Shown here piece by piece: positions 56,111 through 64,000 of a DNA stretch of 64,000 bases. Origin of the DNA: Thiohalorhabdus denitrificans (GTDB lineage: Bacteria > Pseudomonadota > Gammaproteobacteria > Thiohalorhabdales > Thiohalorhabdaceae). How positions within the stretch are numbered: position 1 is the first letter of the stretch; every line of letters begins with the position of its first letter. Both the position numbers and the translations under genes were made by a program. The notes beneath the pieces were generated by a model. That model did not search any database and was not told the origin of the DNA. It was given only the letters and a program-made list of their open reading frames with translations. The stretch covers positions 124,001 through 188,000 of the forward strand of contig NZ_LJCP01000011.1 of the NCBI RefSeq assembly GCF_001399755.1, read 5' to 3'.

Positions 56111-56926
56111 ATGGCGGCGCAGACCCCCATCGCCTTCATCGGCGGCGGCAACATGGCGGCCAGCCTCATCGGCGGACTGGTGGACGCCGGCTGGCGGCCC
56201 GACCAGCTGGTGGTGGCGGAGCCCGACGCCGACCGTCGCGCCGACCTGACCGCCCGCTACCAGGTGCGCACCACCGCGGACAACGCCGAGGCGACCCGGG
56301 AGGCGGCGACGGTGGTGCTGGCGGTGAAGCCGCAGGTCATGGAGACCGTGGCCCTGGACCTGGGCCCCGTCCTGCGCGAGGCGCGGCCCCTGGTGATCTC
56401 CGTGGCCGCGGGCATCCCGTTGGCCAAGCTGGGGGCATGGCTGGGCATGGAAAGCCCCCTGGTGCGGGTCATGCCCAACACCCCCGCCCTGGTGGGCGCG
56501 GGCATCTCCGCCCTCTGCGCCGACGCGGAGGCTTCCGCCGAGCACCGGGACACCGCCCAGGCCGTCATGCAGGCGGCCGGCGAGGTGGTGTGGGTGGCCA
56601 AGGAGGAGCACATGGACATCGTCACCGCCGTCTCCGGCAGCGGCCCCGCCTACTTCTTCCTGATCCTGGAGGCCCTGGAGGAGGCGGCGGTGGCCGAGGG
56701 CCTGGACCGCGAGACCGCCCGCACCCTGGCGGTGCACACCGCCGGCGGCGCCGCCGCCCTGGCCCGGGAGACCGGCGACCCCAGCCCCGTGCTCAAGAGC
56801 CGCGTCACCAGCCCCGGCGGCACCACCGCCCGCGGCCTGGAGGCCCTGGAGCGCGGCGGCCTGCGCACCGCCCTCATGGACGCCGTGGCCGCCGCCGCCC
56901 GGCGCTCCCGGGAGCTGGGAAGCTGA
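56111..56926 (+). CDS. proC: Pyrroline-5-carboxylate reductase
   Basis: ProC makes proline from pyrroline-5-carboxylate with NAD(P)H. The 271 residues begin IAFIGGGNMAASLIGGLV, continue VVLAVKPQVM, and show VRVMPNTPALVGAGISAL and the C-terminal SRVTSPGGTTARGLEALE signature. Proline is itself an osmolyte, though synthesis here may be housekeeping. It is the second gene of yggS-proC-yggT-yggU. Confidence 0.96.
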   Translation: MAAQTPIAFIGGGNMAASLIGGLVDAGWRPDQLVVAEPDADRRADLTARYQVRTTADNAEATREAATVVLAVKPQVMETVALDLGPVLREARPLVISVAAGIPLAKLGAWLGMESPLVRVMPNTPALVGAGISALCADAEASAEHRDTAQAVMQAAGEVVWVAKEEHMDIVTAVSGSGPAYFFLILEALEEAAVAEGLDRETARTLAVHTAGGAAALARETGDPSPVLKSRVTSPGGTTARGLEALERGGLRTALMDAVAAAARRSRELGS

Positions 56927-57001
56927 ATTCTTGCCTCCAATGCTATCCTTCGTGAACCTCCTGTCCTCCGTGGGAAGTATCAACCCGTTCTAGGAGCACC
57001 C

Positions 57002-57295
57002 ATGGGATTCGCCGCCAATTTCATCGACGCCGTCGCCTTCCTGGTCAACGCCATCCTCCGGCTGGCCTTCTGGGTCATCCTGATCCGGGTGCTCATGTCC
57101 TGGGTGAGCCCGGACCCCGCCAACCCCCTGGTCCGCGCCCTGACCCAGATCACCGACCCCATCCTGCGCCCCGCCCAGCGCCTCATCCCCCCCGTGGGTG
57201 GCCTGGACCTTTCCCCCATCGTGGTCCTGCTCGGCATCGAGTTCCTGCGCATCCTCGTGGTAAGCAGCCTGCAGCAGCTCGCCTACGGGATGTAG
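57002..57295 (+). CDS. YggT family membrane protein
   Basis: The 97-residue protein has two membrane helices (about 10-32 and 70-92) separated by LMSWVSPDPANPLVRALTQITDPILRPAQRLIPPVGGLDLSPIV, the family signature. Its role is not well defined. It is between proC and yggU, the standard order. Confidence 0.9.
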   Translation: MGFAANFIDAVAFLVNAILRLAFWVILIRVLMSWVSPDPANPLVRALTQITDPILRPAQRLIPPVGGLDLSPIVVLLGIEFLRILVVSSLQQLAYGM

Positions 57296-57304
57296 GCCCG
57301 CGCC

Positions 57305-57610
57305 GTGGCGGAGCAGGCCTTCTTCCGCTGGGACGGCGAGGACCTGATCCTGCGCCTGCGCGTGCAGCCCAAGGCGGCCCGGGACCAGGTCGCCGGCCTT
57401 CACGGCGGGGCCCTCAAGGTGCGCACCACCGCCCCGCCCGTGGAGGGCGCCGCCAACAAGCACCTCGCCCAGTTCCTCGCCAAGGAGCTGGGCCTCCCCA
57501 AATCCGCCGCCAGCGTGGAGCGGGGCGCGAAGGGCAAGGACAAGGAGCTGCGCCTCGCCGGGGCCGACCCGGAGGCCTTCGCGGCCGCCCGGGAGCGCTG
57601 GGGCCTCTGA
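57305..57610 (+). CDS. DUF167/YggU family protein
   Basis: The 101-residue cytoplasmic protein has LRLRVQPKAARDQVAGLHGGALKVRTTAPPVEGAANKHL, the DUF167 hallmark. The function is unknown. It starts with GTG ten bases after yggT and ends the operon. Confidence 0.9.
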   Translation: MAEQAFFRWDGEDLILRLRVQPKAARDQVAGLHGGALKVRTTAPPVEGAANKHLAQFLAKELGLPKSAASVERGAKGKDKELRLAGADPEAFAAARERWGL

Positions 57611-57670
57611 GCTCCCGGCGCTCCCGCCCCGACGGCCCCGCTACCGGCCCATGGCAGCCTACCGGCAACC

Positions 57671-58684
57671 CTAGGACCGCCCTTCCGGCCCTGGGGGCTC
57701 ACGATCCGCGGCAGGGCCCACCGGCCACCCTCCCTGGGGCGAGCGCGGGATCTCCGAGACCCCCGACTCCGCCATGCGCGCCCCTTCGGCCAGCAGGTAG
57801 TCCATAAAGGCCCGGGCGGCGACGGACAGCTGCTTGCCCGCCGGATAGACCAGGTACCAGTGGCGCTCGATGGGGAAGCCCTCCAGGTCGAGGACCGCCA
57901 CCTCCTCGCCCCCGCCCGCCAGAGTGTGCTCCGAAAGCACCGATACCCCCATGCCCGCGGCCACGCTCTGCTTGATTGCTTCGTTGCTGCCCAGCTCCAT
58001 GCGCACCCGGAGCGTTACCCCGTGCTCGTCGCACAGGCGCTCCACCGCCAGGCGGGTTCCGGAACCGGGCTCGCGGGCCAGGAACGGGTACTCCCCCAGC
58101 TCGGCCAGGGGCACCCCCGCCCGGCCCGCCAGCGGGTGGCCCGGCGGGGCCAGGGCCACCAGGGGATTGCGCAGGAAGGGCACCGCCTCCACGTCCACCC
58201 CCGCCGGCGGCTGGCCGAAGATGTAGAGGTCGTCCTCGTTGCTCTGCAGCCGCTCCAGGACGCGCTCGCGGTTGGTCACCTTCAGCGAGGCGTCCACCCC
58301 GGGGTAGCGCTCGCAGAATCCCCCCAGCAGACGCGGCGCGAAGTATTTGGCGGTGGTCACCACCCCCAGCCGCAGGCGCCCCTGCGTGAGCCCCTTCATG
58401 TTGGCCACGTCCATCTCGAAGCGCTCCAGGCTGCCGAACATCTCCCGGCAGCTCTCGTACAGGGAGCGCCCCGCATCGGTGAGATAGACGCGCTTGCCCA
58501 CCTGCTCGAAAAGCGGCATGCCCACCGCCTCGCTGAGCTTCCGGATCTGCATGGACACCGTGGGCTGGGTCACGTGCAGCGTCTGCGCGGCGCGCTTGAA
58601 GCTGCCCAGCCGGGCGATGGCCTCGAAGACCTCCAGCTGGCGCAGGCTCGCGTGCCGGCGCAGGTTCATGGTCGGCCGCTCCAT
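57671..58684 (-). CDS. cbbR: LysR-type regulator of CO2 fixation (CbbR)
   Basis: CbbR activates the Calvin-cycle operon in response to metabolites. The 337-residue protein has a LysR HTH (LRQLEVFEAIARLGSFKRAAQTLHVTQPTVSMQIRKLSEAVG) and a substrate-binding domain (RLRLGVVTTAKYFAPRLLGGFCERYPGVDASLKVTNRE). It is divergent from cbbL, the classical arrangement. The Met at 58684 has a GGAGGG site; one at 58669 is also possible. The C-terminal 25 residues are Pro/Gly-rich. Confidence 0.92.
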   Translation of the reverse strand: MERPTMNLRRHASLRQLEVFEAIARLGSFKRAAQTLHVTQPTVSMQIRKLSEAVGMPLFEQVGKRVYLTDAGRSLYESCREMFGSLERFEMDVANMKGLTQGRLRLGVVTTAKYFAPRLLGGFCERYPGVDASLKVTNRERVLERLQSNEDDLYIFGQPPAGVDVEAVPFLRNPLVALAPPGHPLAGRAGVPLAELGEYPFLAREPGSGTRLAVERLCDEHGVTLRVRMELGSNEAIKQSVAAGMGVSVLSEHTLAGGGEEVAVLDLEGFPIERHWYLVYPAGKQLSVAARAFMDYLLAEGARMAESGVSEIPRSPQGGWPVGPAADREPPGPEGRS

Positions 58685-58754
58685 GGTCGGTCCCTCCGCG
58701 GATCCATAGACCCGCATCTAAGGAATGGCAAAAACATTTCGACTGTTAGCTATG

Positions 58755-60331
<1,577 letters not shown>

Positions 60332-60343
60332 GGAGGCGACACC

Positions 60344-60790
60344 ATGGCAATGACCAATCCCGGCAGCCGGATCACGCAGGGGACCTTCTCCTTCCTGCAC
60401 GATCTAACCGACGAGGAGATCAAGAGCCAGGTGGAGTACTGCCTGGCCAACGGCTGGGCGGTGAACGTGGAGTTCACCGACGACCCCCATCCCCGCAACA
60501 CCTACTGGGAGATGTGGGGCATGCCCATGTTCGACGTGAAGGACCCGGCGGCCGTCCTGTACGAGATCAACGAGTGCCGCAAGGCCTTCCCCAGCCATTA
60601 CATCCGGGTGACGGGCTTCGACTCCAACCGGGGCTGGGAGACGCCGCGGCTGTCCTTCATCGTCAACCGGCCCACCGAGGAGGAGCCGGGCTTCCGGCTG
60701 GTCCGCACCGAGGACGAAGGGCGCACGATCCGCTACACGATCCAGCCCTACGTCACGCAGGACCGGCCGGAGGGCGAGCGATACCGCTGA
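60344..60790 (+). CDS. cbbS: RuBisCO small subunit, red-type
   Basis: The 148 residues start with [56 protein letters not shown] and end in the beta-hairpin extension ([22 protein letters not shown]) that marks red-type small subunits and fills the central solvent channel. It carries a few extra N-terminal residues before the conserved start. A hairpin follows, so cbbX is probably expressed at a lower level. Confidence 0.96.
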   Translation: MAMTNPGSRITQGTFSFLHDLTDEEIKSQVEYCLANGWAVNVEFTDDPHPRNTYWEMWGMPMFDVKDPAAVLYEINECRKAFPSHYIRVTGFDSNRGWETPRLSFIVNRPTEEEPGFRLVRTEDEGRTIRYTIQPYVTQDRPEGERYR

Positions 60791-60801
60791 GGCACGGCCG
60801 A

Positions 60802-60825
60802 GGGGCCGGGCGCCGCCCCGGCCCC
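60802..60825 (+). terminator. Stem after cbbS, probable attenuator
   Basis: A 9-bp stem GGGGCCGGG/CCCGGCCCC with a short loop is followed by CTTCTG rather than a T-tract, 11 bases past cbbS. It could protect the cbbLS message or partly end it before cbbX. Confidence 0.5.
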
Positions 60826-60845
60826 CTTCTGCGCCGCAATACCGG

Positions 60846-60972
60846 TGTAGGAGCCCGCTTCAGCGGGCGAATCCGAATCGGACCCCGTCGCCTATTCCGG
60901 CAATCGCCCGCTGAAGCGGGCTCCTGCACCTAATGGCTGAAGGGCGTAGTAGGAGCGACGGCCCCCGTCGCG
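60846..60972. repeat. REP-like pair in the cbbS-cbbX gap
   Basis: GTAGGAGCCCGCTTCAGCGG (from 60846) and its inverted copy (60904-60928) face each other about 33 bases apart. A third REP-type palindrome with another stem, GTAGGAGCGACGG...GTCGCGA, follows at 60948-60972. Together they fill most of the gap. Confidence 0.8.
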
Positions 60973-61075
60973 ACCGCCTTTCGCCCGGGCCGCACCCCAG
61001 GACCGCGTACCGCAAGGGCCCCAGGCCCTTCCGGGAACCAGGCTGACCCAGCACTCTTTCGAGGAGTATCCACCC

Positions 61076-62044
61076 ATGCAGGAAGTAAACCCGGAAGATC
61101 TGCCCGAGAACCAGGAAGCGGGGCCGTCCGGCGGGGAACCGCCCGACGACACCCCCATCGACCTGGAGGCGGAGTTCCACGCCTCCAACGTGCAGGAGGT
61201 GCTCGACAAGCTCGACCACGAGCTGGTGGGCCTGGAGCCGGTCAAGCAGCGCATCCGGGAGATCGCCGCCCTGCTGCTGGTGGACCGGGCGCGCAAGCAG
61301 ATGCAGCTCACCACCGAGACGCCCACCCTGCACATGTGCTTCACCGGCAACCCGGGCACCGGCAAGACCACCGTGGCCATGCGCATGGCCGAGATCCTGC
61401 ACCGCCTGGAGTACGTGCGGCAGGGGCACCTGGTGGCGGTGACCCGGGACGATCTCGTCGGCCAGTACATCGGCCACACCGCGCCCAAGACCAAGGAGGT
61501 GCTCAAGAAGGCCATGGGCGGGGTGCTGTTCATCGACGAGGCCTACTACCTGTACCGCCCCGAGAACGAGCGGGACTACGGCCAGGAGGCCATCGAGATC
61601 CTGCTGCAGGTCATGGAGGACAATCGCGACGATCTGGTGGTGATCCTGGCCGGCTACGCGGACAAGATGGACCGCTTCTTCCAGAGCAACCCGGGCATGC
61701 GCTCCCGCATCGCCCACCACCTGGACTTCCCCGACTACTCGGGGGGCGAGCTGATGGAGATCGCGCGGATAATGCTGGGCGACCTCAACTACGACTTCAG
61801 CCTGGAGGCCGAGGAGGCCTTCCAGGAATACATCGAGCGGCGCATGGCGATGCCGCACTTCGCCAACGCCCGCTCCATCCGCAACGCCATCGACCGCGCC
61901 CGGCTGCGCCAGGCCAACCGCCTGTTCGCCGGCGACACCAACCTCACCAAGGCCGACCTCAAGACCATCAAGGCGGAGGACATCCGGGCGAGCAGCGTGT
62001 TCGAGCAGGGGGTGCCCGATGCGGATCCAGCGATGAATCGCTGA
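61076..62044 (+). CDS. cbbX: Red-type RuBisCO activase CbbX
   Basis: CbbX is the AAA+ hexamer that pulls the large-subunit C-terminus to release inhibitory sugar phosphates from red-type RuBisCO. The 322 residues have an acidic N-terminal tail, Walker A GNPGTGKT (91-98), Walker [12 protein letters not shown] (150-160), and the sensor and arginine-finger regions [14 protein letters not shown] and [20 protein letters not shown]. Its presence fits the form IC CbbL. It is downstream of cbbS across a REP-rich gap. Confidence 0.95.
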   Translation: MQEVNPEDLPENQEAGPSGGEPPDDTPIDLEAEFHASNVQEVLDKLDHELVGLEPVKQRIREIAALLLVDRARKQMQLTTETPTLHMCFTGNPGTGKTTVAMRMAEILHRLEYVRQGHLVAVTRDDLVGQYIGHTAPKTKEVLKKAMGGVLFIDEAYYLYRPENERDYGQEAIEILLQVMEDNRDDLVVILAGYADKMDRFFQSNPGMRSRIAHHLDFPDYSGGELMEIARIMLGDLNYDFSLEAEEAFQEYIERRMAMPHFANARSIRNAIDRARLRQANRLFAGDTNLTKADLKTIKAEDIRASSVFEQGVPDADPAMNR

Positions 62045-62091
62045 GCCGCGCGGACACGGACCGGAAGCCGGGACCGGTGGAGGGTGGGGCC

Positions 62092-62451
62092 GTGAGCGAG
62101 ATCCTCGAGGGACTGACGCCGCTACGCGTGCGGCCGAAGCGGATCGATGCGGAGTGCTACAACCGCATCCGGGTGCGGCTGATGCGCAGCCGGCGCCTGC
62201 CGGTACGGGTCAACGTCCCCGACCATCCGGGCCTGGAGATGATTTTCACCGACGACGCCTGGCTGGGGGTGGACGCCGCCCGGCACGACCTACCGATCAT
62301 CTCCTGGAGCGAGTTCGAGGCCAAGGCGCGCACGGGCCTGCACGAGCCCGTAAGGTGCCGGATGGGCCTCTATCACACCCATGCGGGGCTCATCATGGGG
62401 AGCGTGTTGGAAGCCTTGGCGGACAACGAGTGGGAATATTCCTACCGGTAG
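62092..62451 (+). CDS. Conserved-looking protein of unknown function next to cbbX
   Basis: The 119-residue product from the GTG at 62092 is preceded by a GGAGGG site and lies 47 bases after cbbX, so it belongs to the cbb operon by position. I do not recognise a family. It is soluble and basic in the first half (VRPKRIDAECYNRIRVRLMRSRRL), then acidic (FTDDAWLGVDAARHDLPIIS) with a C-terminal GLYHTHAGLIMGSVLEALADNEW segment. No membrane helix or signal is seen. A role in RuBisCO or carbon regulation is a guess only. Confidence 0.6.
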   Translation: MSEILEGLTPLRVRPKRIDAECYNRIRVRLMRSRRLPVRVNVPDHPGLEMIFTDDAWLGVDAARHDLPIISWSEFEAKARTGLHEPVRCRMGLYHTHAGLIMGSVLEALADNEWEYSYR

Positions 62452-63178
62452 GCCTGCCATGGGCCCTTCGGGGGTTTCACTCAAAACGCAATTCCCACCC
62501 CCAGCGAAAGACCCCCAACAAGCGTCAAACACCATTCCTGGCCGGGGCCCGAGCCTGCCCCTATCACGGACCTCCGTAAGGCGATGCCAGGGGGGAGTTC
62601 GCCAATCCCCCCCGTACCAAGTGGTAAGCCTGGCCTCCCCAACTCTAGCGTTCAGGCCCTCGAAAACGGATGTACTCCGTCTTCACTCCCGGGCCGCCCG
62701 AGGATTCAGCCCTTCCTGCCATTTTTCTTTTTTAAGCCCCCATAACCCTTATCTTTCCGCGGTCCCCGTACCATATAAAAAATTCAATAACTTGTGCCTA
62801 TTTTTTGCTCCGTGGAGGTTCGCACCCAGAACCCACTCCGATAGACAATGCCCGGACAAAATTTGAAAAGTGTCCGAAGCGGCTTTAAACTCCGTTTTCT
62901 CTGGTGGGGGGGGGATACCGGGATCATCTCCTGGGATCAGATTAGCTGTTTGCCCTAGCGGGCTTTTTCGTCCCCCTACCGAAATTCCGGCCCGTCGGCA
63001 CAAACGGGAATCCCGCTTTTCCGGGAACCGCCGGCGACTCCCAGCGGGAAGCCTTTTGCAAGGCTGGCTTTCCCTGCTGAATCCACAGCTTAAGGCCTTT
63101 GGAACCGCCTGGTTTAAGCTGGTCTCGGTGGAAGGGGACAAGATTTTTTGTCTTTAAACCTCTTCCAACGGGAACTCC
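62452..63178. other. AT-richer intergenic stretch, no gene seen
   Basis: About 730 bases between the cbb operon and the next gene have longer A/T runs than the rest of the window. I see only short, unconvincing frames, a weak 4-bp stem with five T residues at 62952-62968, and no tRNA, riboswitch or REP pattern. Confidence 0.5.
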
Positions 63179-64000
63179 ATGCCAAAACGCATCAACCTGA
63201 CCCTCCTCGTACTGCTCTTCACCACCCCTGCCTGGGGCGCTCCGAACATCATTGAAAAGCTCAGTGTCTGGGTGGAATCCGGACAGCCTGAGAGGGCCTA
63301 CGAATTAGGCCTTGAATATCGCCATCAATACGAGGGAACCCCCCGGTTCGACTTCTACTACGGGGTGGCTGCGGTCGACACCGGCCATTACACCGAGGGG
63401 ACCATGGCCCTCGAGCGGGTTCTCCTCCGCCAGCCGGACCTCGATCGGGCGCGCCTCGAACTGGCGCGGGCCTACTACCTCATGGGCGAGGACCGCCGGG
63501 CCGAGGAGGAGTTCGAGACCCTCGACGACAAGGACACCCCGCCGGAGGTGGCGGAGGCCGTGGACGGCTACCTCGCCGCCATCCGCTCCCGCGACCACAA
63601 GCGGCACACCGATTTCACCGGCCACATCGAGCTGGCCGGCGGCCACGACTCCAACGTCAACAGCGCCACCGCCGATGACTCGGTGACCATCATGGACGGC
63701 CTTTTGGCCCTGCAACTGGACGACGAGTCCAAGGCCATCGACGACAACTTCGGGCAAGTCCGGGCCGGACTCGGACTCACCGTCCCCACCACGCCGTACC
63801 GGGGTTTCTTCCTCCAGGTGGACGGCTCCCGGACCATGCACGCCGAGGCGACCCCGTACGACACCGCCCTCGGGGCCGCCCAGTTGGGCGCGCAGTGGTG
63901 GGTGGGGCCCGTGGACATTCGGCTCGGCGCCTCCGGACGCCGGTTCTACCTCGACAGCGAGCCCTACCAGGACGCCTACGGGGTCTTCTTTGATGGGAAG
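63179..64000 (+). CDS. TPR/beta-barrel outer-membrane protein, partial (SLAM-like, DUF560)
   Basis: The first 274 residues are visible and the frame runs off the right edge. It starts with a signal peptide (INLTLLVLLFTTPAWGA), followed by TPR-like repeats (about 25-130; FDFYYGVAAVDTGHYTEGTMALERVLLRQPDLDRARLELARAYYLMGE) and the start of a beta-barrel (ELAGGHDSNVNSATADD, then alternating strands). This layout matches surface lipoprotein assembly modifiers and related DUF560 proteins. The cargo is unknown. Confidence 0.8.
   Translation, partial: MPKRINLTLLVLLFTTPAWGAPNIIEKLSVWVESGQPERAYELGLEYRHQYEGTPRFDFYYGVAAVDTGHYTEGTMALERVLLRQPDLDRARLELARAYYLMGEDRRAEEEFETLDDKDTPPEVAEAVDGYLAAIRSRDHKRHTDFTGHIELAGGHDSNVNSATADDSVTIMDGLLALQLDDESKAIDDNFGQVRAGLGLTVPTTPYRGFFLQVDGSRTMHAEATPYDTALGAAQLGAQWWVGPVDIRLGASGRRFYLDSEPYQDAYGVFFDGK

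Noticed and set aside
62452-63178. tRNA or small ORF in the last intergenic stretch
   Set aside because: No T-loop GGTTCRA pattern or cloverleaf was seen, and the short frames lack ribosome-binding sites and recognisable sequence.

Overview
The window is GC-rich bacterial chromosome, densely coded, with gammaproteobacterial gene order: the mraZ-rsmH-ftsL-ftsI-murE-murF-mraY-murD division/wall cluster, a rhodanese-grxC-secB-gpsA block, and pilT divergent from yggS-proC-yggT-yggU. A red-type (form IC) RuBisCO operon with its own CbbR and CbbX marks an autotroph. Many acidic proteins and a glycine/sarcosine N-methyltransferase (de novo glycine-betaine synthesis) suggest a halophile. A halophilic chemolithoautotrophic gammaproteobacterium (Thiohalospira/Thiohalorhabdus-like) is my inference; no species is proven.

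Layout. 0-8 kb (minus): dcw cluster with a promoter and three MraZ boxes. 8-13 kb (minus): RNase P RNA, an SspB-like ClpX adaptor, gpsA, an SH3 protein, secB, grxC, rhodanese and an NDUFA9-like protein. 13-19 kb: aldehyde dehydrogenase, DUF255 protein, rhodanese, diguanylate cyclase, and a Mu-like ner/c-type regulator pair. 19.4-35 kb: a one-carbon and methylation district. On the minus strand a tandem glycine riboswitch with terminator precedes lipA-gcvT-gcvH-gcvPA-gcvPB-adenosine kinase. Divergent on the plus strand lie GSMT-metK-ahcY-metF-metH, and past a terminator a free-standing MetH reactivation domain. 35-43 kb: ubiX, ptsP, acyl-CoA synthetase, tautomerase, cheR/cheB, TPR protein. 43-50 kb: pyrB-pyrC-pyrK-like, algH, ppsA. 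50-52 kb: a three-gene RiPP cassette (HvfA-like precursor with EGKCG motifs, MNIO/DUF692 enzyme, DUF2063 partner). 52-57.6 kb: esterase, MBL hydrolase, Nudix, pilT and the yggS group. 57.7-62.5 kb: cbbR, cbbL, cbbS, cbbX and an unknown ORF. The end holds a partial TPR/beta-barrel outer-membrane protein.

How it fits together. In the 19.4-35 kb district glycine can be cleaved to methylene-THF (Gcv, with LipA for GcvH lipoylation), reduced by MetF, passed through MetH to methionine and by MetK to SAM, then used by GSMT to methylate glycine. AhcY clears S-adenosylhomocysteine and adenosine kinase clears adenosine. Methyl donor supply, acceptor use and by-product removal are thus encoded back to back, with glycine sensing on one arm. 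This integrated layout and the MNIO RiPP cassette are the two most interesting systems seen. Intergenic spaces also carry REP-like palindromes and an unusual set of elements whose inverted arms are imperfect 7-mer repeats.
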